A DNA stretch of 9,272 nucleotides from assembly GCA_903904635.1 (NCBI GenBank), contig CAIVDH010000077.1, positions 1-9,272 of the forward strand, given 5' to 3'. Positions 1 through 6,944 of this stretch are shown piece after piece. The notes under the pieces are model-generated. The model was not told where the DNA came from and did not search any database. It saw only the letters and a list, made by a program, of their open reading frames with translations. The stretch is from an uncultured Burkholderiales bacterium. Its GTDB lineage: Bacteria > Pseudomonadota > Gammaproteobacteria > Burkholderiales > Burkholderiaceae_D. The translations under genes and the position numbers were made by a program. Each line of letters starts with the position of its first letter. Positions within the stretch are counted from its first letter, which is position 1.

Positions 1-213
1 ACCAGTAAATGAGCCGGGCCCCATACCAAAGGCCAGCGCATCGCATGCTTGTAGCGTGATACCGGCTTCCTGTATCAAATCCTGCAACATAGCCAGTACC
101 GTCATAGAATGCGTTTGCGCTCCCGATGACTCGCGCATACTGATTCTGCCATTGCATAGCAGGGCGACAGAGGCAAGCTCCGTGGAGGTTTCAATTGCAA
201 TGATGGTAGGCAT
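1..213 (-). CDS. tsaB: TsaB, tRNA N6-threonylcarbamoyladenosine biosynthesis protein (N-terminal part, cut by window edge)
   Basis: Reading the minus strand from the ATG at 213-211 gives 71 codons without a stop up to the window edge. The peptide starts MPTIIAIETSTELASVAL, the first beta-strand and phosphate-1-like loop of the ASKHA fold, and reaches FGMGPGSFTG, the hallmark GPGSFTG motif of the YeaZ/TsaB family, at about residues 62-71. TsaB is a non-catalytic ASKHA-fold partner that dimerises with TsaD and, with TsaE, transfers threonylcarbamoyl to A37 of ANN-decoding tRNAs in the cytoplasm. About two thirds of the usual ~230-residue protein lies outside the window. No strong Shine-Dalgarno is visible before the start, but no other in-frame start is better placed. 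It is divergent from the thioredoxin-like gene. Identification is firm from the motifs; only completeness is unknown. Confidence 0.9.
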   Translation of the reverse strand, partial: MPTIIAIETSTELASVALLCNGRISMRESSGAQTHSMTVLAMLQDLIQEAGITLQACDALAFGMGPGSFTG

Positions 214-322
214 GATGATCAGCACAACAAAAATACAAAAAATAGTCTGCCATTTTAACCTGCGACCGCAGTGCAGGCTTTGTCACTTCCGGCATACAGG
301 CTTGCTACGGTAAAATAGCTTT
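214..322. promoter_or_regulatory. Divergent intergenic region tsaB / thioredoxin-like gene with a -10-like box close to the plus-strand start
   Basis: This 109-bp spacer must hold the start signals for both flanking genes. On the plus strand TAAAAT at 311-316 resembles a -10 box and ends only 6 nt before the ATG at 323. With no Shine-Dalgarno in between, this would give an almost leaderless transcript if it is used. A TTGTCA at 280-285 is too far away (25-nt spacer) to be its -35 partner, and the hexamer at the proper distance is poor. On the minus strand another TAAAAT lies at 257-252, also without a clear -35. A small inverted repeat (CCTGC at 259-263, GCAGG at 273-277) lies between them. 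The assignment is tentative. Confidence 0.3.
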
Positions 323-751
323 ATGCCTAGTTTATTTCTAGTACCCGAAAACTTCCCTCAATTATCCACTGCACTTGCAGAAGATAAATGGATCGTGGCC
401 AGCCTGTGCGCTGCATGGTGTGATGTCTGTAAACAATATCGCGCCGGCTTTGATGCACTTGCCGATCAGCATACGAACCAGCAATTCGTCTGGATAGATA
501 TAGAAGATCAGGCCGATTTAGTAGGCGATCTGGACGTGGAAAATTTTCCGACCATACTCATACAACGTGGTGACATCGTCGTGTTTTACGGCACCATGAT
601 CCCTGAGCCGAGTCAGGTTGCCCGTCTGCTGCAGGCACAAATTGAACGCACACAAGATGAACTTATGCGCGAAGCAGCCAGCACACCCGAGCGCCAGAAC
701 TGGCAACGCGAATATAACTTGCGCAGTCGCCTGGCCGATCTAGCTTCCTGA
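323..751 (+). CDS. Thioredoxin-family protein with CDVC active site
   Basis: This encodes a 142-aa protein with a thioredoxin fold. The segment AAWCDVCKQY carries the redox pair Cys33 and Cys36 in the W-C-x-x-C arrangement (Trp32), and NFPT supplies the cis-proline (Pro76) that faces the disulfide. The hydrophobic strands around residues 24-29, 55-60 and 78-90 fit beta-strands of the fold. After about residue 107 there is a charged, probably helical C-terminal extension rich in Glu, Arg and Gln, so the protein is longer than classical thioredoxin (~105-110 aa). No signal peptide or membrane segment is seen, so it probably works as a cytoplasmic thiol:disulfide oxidoreductase. The CDVC pair differs from the CGPC of housekeeping thioredoxin, so its redox potential and partner are likely different and cannot be named here. 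It is divergent from tsaB, and its TGA forms part of a downstream hairpin. The ATG at 323 is chosen because the fold starts directly after it, although no good ribosome binding site precedes it. Confidence 0.85.
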   Translation: MPSLFLVPENFPQLSTALAEDKWIVASLCAAWCDVCKQYRAGFDALADQHTNQQFVWIDIEDQADLVGDLDVENFPTILIQRGDIVVFYGTMIPEPSQVARLLQAQIERTQDELMREAASTPERQNWQREYNLRSRLADLAS

Positions 752-776
752 TAGCGCAATACAGCAAGCGCTATCA
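749..776. terminator. Perfect inverted repeat between convergent genes, possible bidirectional terminator
   Basis: TGATAGCGC at 749-757 and GCGCTATCA at 768-776 form a perfect 9-bp stem with a 10-nt loop. The left arm contains the stop codon of the thioredoxin-like gene, and the convergent oxidoreductase gene ends at 784. No T-run follows in either direction, so it is not a canonical intrinsic terminator. It may instead stabilise 3' ends or act with Rho. Confidence 0.45.
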
Positions 777-783
777 ATGCAGT

Positions 784-3045
784 TCAGCTGAGTTTAAGAG
801 GCAAACTACGCAAGCGTTTACCAGTTAATGCAAAGATGGCATTGGCAACCGCTGGTGCCACTGGCGGCGTACCCGGCTCACCCACACCCTCTGGCGCTTC
901 TTCACTATCAATTAACACCACCTCTATTTGCGGCGAACCTTTCATGCGCAATAACGGATAGTCATTAAAATTTTTCTGTACGACCCGACCATCAAGTATC
1001 GTTATTTCGCCCATCAAAGCAGCAGTTAATCCTTACATCACACCGGATTCAATTTGCTGACGTACCACATCAGGATTAATCACTCTGCCGCAATCAACCG
1101 CGCAGGTGATTTTTTCTACATGAATCTGCGTACCTTCTATAAACACCTCGGCCACTTCGGCCACGATACTGCCGAATGACTGATGCAACGCCACACCATG
1201 CGCACGGCCTGCAGCAGGCTGACCCGCTTTCGCAACAGCAGCATTTAATACTGCCAAATGACGTGGATGATTTTTCAGCAATCTGCGTCTGAAATCTATA
1301 CTGCTCACGCCAGCTGCCTGCGCAATTTCATCTATAAAACTCTCTTTGAAAAATGCATTATGCGAATGACCTACCGAACGCCAGGTACCAAGCGGCACGG
1401 CTGAATCAACGATCACATGCGCCATATGCTGATTGGGAAATTCATAGCAAAGGTCAAACAAACCTTCGATCGTCGTTTTGTCAGGACCGACTTGCGGCAA
1501 ACCAAATGCACGCTGCATTAACTGATGCACTGGTGCGCCAGAGGTAGATTTACTTTGATAGGCTACTACATTACCTTTGTCATCCAGCGCTGCATCGAGT
1601 TGAGCAATCGCGGCTGGTCGATAAAAATCATGTGCCATATCGTCTTCACGCTGCCAGACTAATTGCACCGGCGCGCCTTTGGTTTGGAGCGCGATCGCCA
1701 CTGCCTGTCGCACCATATCCGTTTCAAGCCGGCGACCAAAGCCACCACCCAGATAAGTCATATGCAGTGTGACATCGTCTTCACTAATGCCTACGGCCTT
1801 GGCTGCTGAGCTCACTGCGATAGAGGGCACCTGAGTTGGCACCCAGATTGTTAATTTGCCGTCTTTAAATTGCGCTGTGCAATTGACTGGCTCCAGCGCG
1901 GCATGCGCCAAAAACGGTGCCGTATATTGTGCGCTCACCTCCAATGCTGGCTTTATGCCATTTGCAATATCGCCTTGCTGATAATAGGTAAAGCCTGATT
2001 CCTGCTCGAGTTTATTTTTTAATTCTGCTGCAATTACTGCGCTCGACAGTTTGGCATGTTCACCACCATCCCACACCACGGCAAGTTTCGATACTGCCTG
2101 CTTGGCCTGCCACCAGCTGCGGGCAATCACGGCAACGCTGGCCGGTGTGCCAGCCTGATTAGCTGCGATCTGAACCACCCCCGTAACACCAGGCATGCTG
2201 GTTATGCCTGCCGCATCAAATGATTGCAATTTGCCGCCAAATACCGGACACATGGCCACAGCCGCATACAACATGCCGGGCAGCTTAATATCCATGCCAA
2301 ATTGCGCGCTACCATCGACTTTGGCGGCGTTATCTCGCCTCTGCTGTGTCTTGCCAATTATTTTGTAGGTAGCAGGGTCTTTCAGGTTGAAATCGACTGG
2401 CTTGGTTGCTGCTGCGCTGGCAACGAGCTCACCATAGCCTGTGCGTTTGCCGCTTTTATGCAAAACAAAACCGGCATCAGTCGTGCATTCAGCAGCCGGT
2501 ACTTTCCAAGCCTGCGCCGCCGCAGCGATCAGTCTTGCGCGCGCCGCTGCGCCAGCTTCACGCATGGGCTGCCAGCTATCTTTCATGCTTGATGAACCGC
2601 CTGTGACCATCACGCCGAATTCACGCGAGCCTTTTTTTGCCAGCCATTGCACACTGCGTTTTAGCGCGCCTCTGTCATCCGGATGAAAAGGCAAGCTATC
2701 AGCAAGCATGCTGGTATCACCATAAATTTTATCGATCGGTGCCTGAAAAATATCAACCATAGTCAGCGGCACATCGAGCTCTTCTGCCACCAGCATAGGC
2801 AAAGCAGTCGTCACGCCCTGCCCCATCTCACTTTTTGCCATCGCTACGCTCACTTTGCCATCAGGCGCAATCATGACCCAGCCATTCAGTGCAATCTCTC
2901 CTTTGGTTGCAGGCAAATCATGCCCGGCAAACAGCCGCTGACGTGGCGGCATAAAGCCCCAACCCACCACCAGCGCACCTGTCAGGCCTAAGCCACCGAG
3001 AATAAACCGACGACGGCTGGAAAATTTAGCGACTTTGTTTTGCAT
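784..3045 (-). pseudogene. Molybdopterin-binding oxidoreductase large subunit (isoquinoline 1-oxidoreductase beta-type, xanthine dehydrogenase family), interrupted by an in-frame TAA
   Basis: The minus-strand frame from the ATG at 3045 encodes 670 residues, stops at a TAA (1035-1033), and continues in the same frame for 82 more codons to a TGA at 786-784. Read through, it would be a normal ~753-residue IorB-like subunit. The N-terminus has a twin-arginine signal (SRRRFIL, residues 10-16, then a hydrophobic stretch), implying export of the folded, cofactor-loaded enzyme. Internal hallmarks include KSEMGQGV, the glycine-rich YLGGGFGRRLETD molybdopterin-binding segment, and CAVDCGRVINPD just before the stop. 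The lost piece contains GVGEPGTPP, whose Glu (about 723) corresponds to the base catalyst conserved in the xanthine oxidase family, so a product ending at residue 670 should be inactive. The expected residue at the stop is aromatic (G-V-M-[Y/F]-G-L-T), one base from TAA. The usual [2Fe-2S] small-subunit gene is not adjacent. The exact substrate (aldehyde or N-heterocycle) cannot be read from sequence. Confidence 0.88.
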
Positions 3046-3083
3046 CTGAGAGTTCTTTCGCCTTGAAGATTTAAAAATAGATT

Positions 3084-3109
3084 CATGTCATGCTAGCTGA
3101 AATGACGTG
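3084..3109. promoter_or_regulatory. Imperfect inverted repeat in the divergent oxidoreductase / marC spacer, possible operator
   Basis: CATGTCAT (3084-3091) and ATGACGTG (3102-3109) are inverted repeats with one mismatch and a 10-nt spacer that contains the palindrome GCTAGC. It sits mid-way in the 88-bp spacer between divergent genes, where a shared operator could be. No regulator is identified; the LysR gene downstream of marC is one candidate but nothing links it directly. The remaining bases of the spacer show only weak -10/-35 matches. Confidence 0.25.
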
Positions 3110-3133
3110 ATACGGTAGCCTGGGATTTTTTAT

Positions 3134-3751
3134 ATGACGCAAAGTTTTTTTCAATCGTTCATCTTGCTGCTGCTCGTCACCGATCCATTTGGCAATATCC
3201 CTTTATTTGTCAGCGCATTAAAACAGGTTGCACCAGAACGCAGAGCCCGCGTAGTGGTTCGTGAATGCGGGATCGCTTTTGTACTGCTACTGATTTTTAT
3301 GTTTTTCGGCCATTATTTTTTGGCAGCACTGAAATTGAGTGAAATATCACTGCGCATAGGCGGTGGGGTGATTCTGTTTCTGATTGCGCTGCGCATGGTT
3401 TTCCCTCAGCCCGGGGGCATATTTGGTAGCAGCGACACAGACAAAAATGTCGAACCCTATATTGTGCCGCTCGCCATTCCGGCGCTGGCAGGACCTTCAG
3501 CTTTAGTGACCGTACTGCTGTTTTCTTCGCAGGGCCAAATGGCCATAGGCTGGTATGTAGCCGTACTATCGCTGGTTGCACTGAGCTGGCTTGCCGTGCT
3601 GTTAAGCGCAGAACGTTTACAGCGCGTACTGGGTCCGCAACTGATTACGGCGTTTGAACGGCTCATGGGGCTGATACTGACAGCGATATCTATTGAAATG
3701 TTGTTAGGCGGAATAAAGGCCTATGTTACGGCTTTTCAGGTCACACAATAA
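3134..3751 (+). CDS. MarC-family (UPF0056) integral membrane protein
   Basis: This 205-aa protein is almost all membrane. Six hydrophobic segments can be seen at about residues 4-26, 44-66, 70-90, 108-131, 138-158 and 176-198. Family hallmarks are the first-helix motif DPFGNIPLFVSAL (residues 17-29) and the pseudo-repeat PLAIPALAGPSALVTVLL (112-129), the two half-site loops of the MarC/YhgN/YchE fold. Length matches YhgN-type members (~200 aa). It acts in the inner membrane; the old link of MarC to multiple antibiotic resistance was not upheld, and the transported substrate, if any, is unknown. The start codon lies between two T-runs: T6 just upstream (3126-3131 region) and a T7 run inside codons 4-6. 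The latter is a possible length-variable tract, although the frame here is intact. It is divergent from the oxidoreductase and precedes lysR by 68 bp on the same strand. Confidence 0.9.
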   Translation: MTQSFFQSFILLLLVTDPFGNIPLFVSALKQVAPERRARVVVRECGIAFVLLLIFMFFGHYFLAALKLSEISLRIGGGVILFLIALRMVFPQPGGIFGSSDTDKNVEPYIVPLAIPALAGPSALVTVLLFSSQGQMAIGWYVAVLSLVALSWLAVLLSAERLQRVLGPQLITAFERLMGLILTAISIEMLLGGIKAYVTAFQVTQ

Positions 3752-3819
3752 TTACAATAAATACAGATTTCCGCTGAATCCATCTTATTATTGCGTTTTA
3801 GTCATAAATCTAAGCAGTC

Positions 3820-4737
3820 ATGGATCAATTCAAGCAGATTTCGACTTTTGTTGAAGTCATCAACAAAGGCAGCCTCTCCGCCGCTGCACGTGCTGAAGGT
3901 ATAGCGCCTGCCATGATAGGACGTCGGCTTGATGCGCTGGAAGCCAGACTAGGCGTTAAACTTTTGCAGCGCACCACCCGCAAAATTGTCCTGACCAACG
4001 AAGGCGCTGCTTTTCTTGAAAATTGCCAGCGCATCCTGCTTGATCTGGAAAATGCAGAATCTCAGGTGTCCGAGCGCAGTGCACGTCCTAGCGGGCACCT
4101 CAACATCTCCGCTCCGGCCGGATTCGGACGGCAACATGTCGCGCCACTCTTGCCGTCTTTTCTGTCTGAGCACAGAGAAGTCAGCGTCACGCTAAATTTG
4201 AATGATCGCGTAGTAGACCTCATCGGTGAAGGCATAGATGTTGCCATTCGCATCGCAGACTTGGCAGATTCAAACCTGATAGGCGTCAAGCTGGCAGACA
4301 ATAAACGCGTAGTGGTCGCTTCTGCTGATTATTTGAAAAAGCATGGCAAACCAAATTCACTCGATGAACTCTCGCGCCATAATTGTCTGGCTATTTCCAG
4401 CGATGGTAGTCAGCGCGGCTGGACCTTCCGGCAAAATGGTAAAAACGTCACATTTAAAGTTCAGGGCAATATGGTCTGTAATGATGGCGCCGTTTTACAT
4501 GACTGGGCACTCGCCGGACGCGGACTAGCTTGGCGTTCCATTTGGGAAGTCGGTACTGAAATTGAATCAGGAAAACTGCTCACGGTGCTGGACGAGTTCG
4601 CAGCGCCGGGCAATGATATTTATGCCGTTTTTTTGCCCAGCGCCAGCATTTACCATTGCGCATACGATCGTTTGTTGACTTCCTGCGGCGAGCATTTGCA
4701 GAGGCAGATTATTTGCGTCGTTAGAGAGCTACGGTAA
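3820..4737 (+). CDS. LysR-type transcriptional regulator, C-terminus frameshifted at a T7 run
   Basis: This encodes 305 aa with an N-terminal winged helix-turn-helix (about residues 3-62; SLSAAARAEGIAPAMIGRRL then LGVKLLQRTTRKIVLTNEG), a linker helix, and a LysR substrate-binding domain from about residue 90 (GHLNISAPAGFGRQHVAPLL, DVAIRIADL). The sequence style is that of the CrgA/DmlR-like group. It should bind DNA as a tetramer and respond to a small ligand. From about residue 272 the protein is unlike the family. In the -1 frame, entered within the T7 run 4628-4634, one reads AQRQHLPLRIRSFVDFLRRA, which is the expected LysR C-terminal helix, and it ends at TAG 4722-4724. Removing one T would give a typical 300-aa protein. 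So this is a frameshifted gene, a sequencing error in a homopolymer, or a slippage site. The target is unknown; marC upstream on the same strand is the nearest gene. Start ATG 3820 agrees with the usual LysR N-terminus. Confidence 0.88.
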   Translation: MDQFKQISTFVEVINKGSLSAAARAEGIAPAMIGRRLDALEARLGVKLLQRTTRKIVLTNEGAAFLENCQRILLDLENAESQVSERSARPSGHLNISAPAGFGRQHVAPLLPSFLSEHREVSVTLNLNDRVVDLIGEGIDVAIRIADLADSNLIGVKLADNKRVVVASADYLKKHGKPNSLDELSRHNCLAISSDGSQRGWTFRQNGKNVTFKVQGNMVCNDGAVLHDWALAGRGLAWRSIWEVGTEIESGKLLTVLDEFAAPGNDIYAVFLPSASIYHCAYDRLLTSCGEHLQRQIICVVRELR

Positions 4738-4751
4738 AAATAGAGGCCAAA

Positions 4752-4779
4752 AAAAATCCCCGCCGAGGCGAGGATTTTT
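4752..4779. terminator. Bidirectional intrinsic terminator between lysR and the cold-shock gene
   Basis: An A-run, ATCC and CGC on the left pair with GCG, GGAT and a T-run on the right around the tetraloop at 4764-4767; there is one C/A mismatch in the stem. On the plus strand the stem runs into T5, and on the minus strand into T8, so it can end transcripts from both convergent genes. It lies 14 bp after the lysR stop. Confidence 0.8.
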
Positions 4780-4788
4780 ACAGCGAAA

Positions 4789-4817
4789 AAATTTATCCGA
4801 TAAATCGGAATAAATTT
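4789..4817 (-). terminator. First intrinsic terminator of the cold-shock gene, overlapping its stop codon
   Basis: On the minus strand AAATTTAT and CCGAT pair with ATCGG and ATAAATTT (13 bp with one bulged base and a very short loop), then a run of six U begins within the right arm. The left arm overlaps the TAA stop at 4818-4816. Being A/T-rich it is probably weaker than the second terminator at 4752-4779, giving two in tandem for this short mRNA. Confidence 0.6.
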
Positions 4818-5019
4818 AAACAGGCTGAATGTTCGAAGCTTGCTTGCCTTTAGGACCAGTGGTCACGTCGAACTGCACGCGCTGGTTTTCCTGCAGGGAT
4901 TTGAAGCCGCTAGACTGAATAGCTGAGAAGTGAGCGAACAGATCTTCGCCGCCTTCATCAGGTGTGATAAAGCCAAAACCTTTGGAGTCATTGAACCATT
5001 TAACTGTACCAGTTGCCAT
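4816..5019 (-). CDS. cspA: CspA-family cold-shock protein
   Basis: This is a 67-aa single cold-shock domain starting [21 protein letters not shown]1 is KGFGFI (residues 13-18) and RNP2 is DLFAHF (26-31). The family tail [11 protein letters not shown] closes the barrel. The protein binds single-stranded RNA and DNA without strong sequence preference and melts secondary structure as an RNA chaperone in the cytoplasm. An in-frame upstream start would add 18 residues not seen in the family. The ATG at 5019-5017 is preferred because the domain begins there and a good AGGAAA (5029-5024) stands at the right distance. It is followed by two terminators and is monocistronic. Whether it is cold-induced or constitutive cannot be told, but a GC-rich hairpin in its leader would suit leader-based control. 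Symbol by family similarity; the organism may hold several paralogues. Confidence 0.93.
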   Translation of the reverse strand: MATGTVKWFNDSKGFGFITPDEGGEDLFAHFSAIQSSGFKSLQENQRVQFDVTTGPKGKQASNIQPV

Positions 5020-5023
5020 TACA

Positions 5024-5058
5024 TTTCCTATCTTAGTAAGTTGCGCGGGAAGTCCCGC
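5024..5058 (-). promoter_or_regulatory. Cold-shock gene leader: Shine-Dalgarno preceded by a GC-rich hairpin
   Basis: In the mRNA direction GCGGGA (5058-5053) pairs with TCCCGC (5050-5045) with effectively a four-base loop, about 15 nt before AGGAAA (5029-5024), the ribosome binding site of the csp gene. A stable hairpin this close to the ribosome site is consistent with temperature-dependent leader structure known from csp mRNAs, but no specific element is recognised. Confidence 0.45.
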
Positions 5059-5314
5059 TATTAAGCGTCTCAACCAAGTAAGGAATTACAGACTGATACT
5101 GCACCACTGCTACTCGAATCTCAACGTCCCAGCAGTATACTGGATAAGTTGTCTATTAGACTGCTATCGTTAAATAATTTGACATATATCGTCTTTGCGA
5201 GATAGTACCTTGATTTTACAGGGACTAGTTTTTAGCTGAATCGCCAGAGTACCCCTGCAATGACTGGCTAAATCGCATATAGTCTAACTCGCTATCCTAA
5301 CTGATAAGAAATTC
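5059..5314. promoter_or_regulatory. Intergenic region between csp and nadB with candidate nadB promoter and short palindromes
   Basis: On the plus strand TTGACA (5179-5184, full consensus) and GATAGT (5201-5206, 4 of 6) with a 16-nt spacer form a candidate nadB promoter, leaving a leader of about 100 nt. Upstream are two perfect short palindromes, CAGTATACTG (5133-5142) and GTCTATTAGAC (5151-5161). They could be operator half-sites for nadB or for the divergent csp gene. In the leader, CAGGG (5219-5223)/CCCTG (5253-5257) and GCCAG (5243-5247)/CTGGC (5264-5268) could form mutually exclusive stems. No known NAD riboswitch is recognised. No clear csp promoter could be picked, as several weak candidates compete. 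Confidence 0.4.
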
Positions 5315-6934
5315 ATGAAATTTGATGTTGCCATCGTGGGCAGCGGTCTGGCTGGCTTGTCAGTCGCGCTGCACTTGGCCGAAAACAGAAAAATAGCCGT
5401 CATTTCCAAACGCGCCTTGCGCGATGGTGCGAGTGACTGGGCGCAAGGTGGTATCGCAGCTGTATTGGACTCAACCGACAGTTATGACGAGCATGTCGCA
5501 GACACCTTAATCGCGGGTGCAGGTCTGTGTGATGAAGCCGCAACACGCTATATCGTGGAAAACGGCAGGCATGCAATTGACTGGTTAATAGCGCAGGGCG
5601 TGCCTTTTACCCGAGACGAAAATGCCGAACTGGGCTATCACCTGACACGCGAAGGCGGGCATAGCCAGCGGCGCATCATTCACGCAGCAGACGCAACCGG
5701 ACATGCGGTACAACTAACGCTCGAGCAAAAGGTTCGCGCACATCCCAACATCACGCTGCTGGAAAACCATATAGCGATTGACCTGATTAAATCCGACAGA
5801 GTAGGTTTGAAAGATGGCTCTGCACGCTGTCTGGGGCTATACGTACAAGATGTCAATACCGGCAAAGTCATCACCATCGCCGCTGGGCACACTGTGCTGG
5901 CTACCGGCGGGGCTGGCAAAGTTTATTTGTATACGACCAACCCCGATACCGCCACTGGTGACGGCATTGCCATGGCCTGGCGCGCAGGTTGCAGCGTGGC
6001 CAATATGGAATTCATACAGTTTCATCCGACCTGTCTCTACCATCCCTATGCAAAATCATTTTTGATCAGCGAAGCAGTGCGAGGCGAAGGTGGCCTGCTT
6101 AAATTGCCTGCCAATGCTGGCAATGCAGCTGGCCAACGGTTCATGCCTGCGCATGACGAGCGCGGTGAACTGGCGCCACGCGACATCGTGGCACGAGCAA
6201 TCGACTTTGAAATGAAAAAACGCGGGCTGGACCATGTCGATCTGGACATCACGCACCAATCCCCCGAATTTCTCAAAGAGCATTTCCCAACAATTTATGC
6301 GCGCTGCCTGGAATTCGGTATTGATATCACGCGTCAACCCATACCTGTGGTCCCCGCAGCGCACTATACATGCGGCGGCGTCATGACTGATTTGGCGGGG
6401 CGAACTGACTTGGCAGGCTTGTATGCAGTCGGCGAGACTGCCTGCACTGGCCTGCATGGCGCAAACCGTCTAGCCAGTAATTCCTTGCTGGAGTGCGTGG
6501 TGCTGGGACGCGCTGCAGCGCTGGATATCGAACAGCAGAAAGTGCCTGCGGCACCGGTCTTACCGGCTTGGGATGAAAGTCGTGTTACCGATGCAGACGA
6601 GGAAGTCGTCATTACCCAAAACTGGGATGAGCTGCGGCGTTTCATGTGGAATTTCGTCAGTATCGTGCGCACCACCAAACGACTTGAGCGAGCGCAGCAT
6701 CGTATCCGGCTGCTTAAAGAAGAGATCGATGAGTACTACGCAAATTTTCGCATTACGCGCGATTTGCTCGAGCTGCGTAATCTGGTTGATGTGGCTTCAC
6801 TCATCGTAAACAGTGCGCTGTCTCGGCATGAAAGTCGCGGTCTGCATTACAGCCTGGATTTTCCAGATACTTTGCCTACAGCGCTGCCTACAATATTGAA
6901 GCCTGTTAAATCTGAAAACAAAAAACTAAATTGA
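5315..6934 (+). CDS. nadB: L-aspartate oxidase
   Basis: This is a 539-aa FAD enzyme of the succinate dehydrogenase/fumarate reductase flavoprotein family, full length for NadB. It oxidises L-aspartate to iminoaspartate, using oxygen or fumarate as electron acceptor, the first step of de novo NAD synthesis, in the cytoplasm. The FAD-binding [13 protein letters not shown] is at residues 9-21, [12 protein letters not shown] at 38-49, and [11 protein letters not shown] around 111-121. The capping-domain substrate loop EFIQFHPT is at 232-239, SEAVRGEGG at 252-260, and [11 protein letters not shown] with catalytic-type Arg289 at 287-297. His350 is in HYTCGGV, and [21 protein letters not shown] (from 373) is the C-terminal FAD contact. 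All key residues appear present, and a C-terminal helical domain follows. The weak AAGAA is the only ribosome-binding match. The gene stops 10 bp from the convergent nadC end. It is separate from nadA-nadC but lies beside them. Confidence 0.97.
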   Translation: MKFDVAIVGSGLAGLSVALHLAENRKIAVISKRALRDGASDWAQGGIAAVLDSTDSYDEHVADTLIAGAGLCDEAATRYIVENGRHAIDWLIAQGVPFTRDENAELGYHLTREGGHSQRRIIHAADATGHAVQLTLEQKVRAHPNITLLENHIAIDLIKSDRVGLKDGSARCLGLYVQDVNTGKVITIAAGHTVLATGGAGKVYLYTTNPDTATGDGIAMAWRAGCSVANMEFIQFHPTCLYHPYAKSFLISEAVRGEGGLLKLPANAGNAAGQRFMPAHDERGELAPRDIVARAIDFEMKKRGLDHVDLDITHQSPEFLKEHFPTIYARCLEFGIDITRQPIPVVPAAHYTCGGVMTDLAGRTDLAGLYAVGETACTGLHGANRLASNSLLECVVLGRAAALDIEQQKVPAAPVLPAWDESRVTDADEEVVITQNWDELRRFMWNFVSIVRTTKRLERAQHRIRLLKEEIDEYYANFRITRDLLELRNLVDVASLIVNSALSRHESRGLHYSLDFPDTLPTALPTILKPVKSENKKLN

Positions 6935-6944
6935 TTTGGTTTAG

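Noticed and set aside
259..277. Inverted repeat CCTGC...GCAGG between tsaB and the thioredoxin-like gene
   Set aside because: Arms are only 5 bp, with a competing internal stem (TGCG/CGCA); not distinguishable from chance.
56..313. Plus-strand open frame of 85 codons at the left end
   Set aside because: It is the antisense of tsaB and the spacer; the minus strand has an unmistakable TsaB start with GPGSFTG.
1018..1035. TAA as a reassigned or readthrough codon in this organism
   Set aside because: TAA ends csp, marC and the ABC-F gene normally here, so no reassignment is supported.
2224..2991. Several plus-strand open frames of 66-122 codons inside the oxidoreductase gene
   Set aside because: They are antisense to a strongly family-like reading frame, have no start signals and resemble nothing known.
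5020..5073. Longer start for the cold-shock protein (18 extra residues)
   Set aside because: The extension is not family-like, and a good AGGAAA with correct spacing serves the ATG at 5019.
5020..5314. NAD riboswitch before nadB
   Set aside because: No recognised riboswitch core can be identified by eye; only short alternative stems are present.
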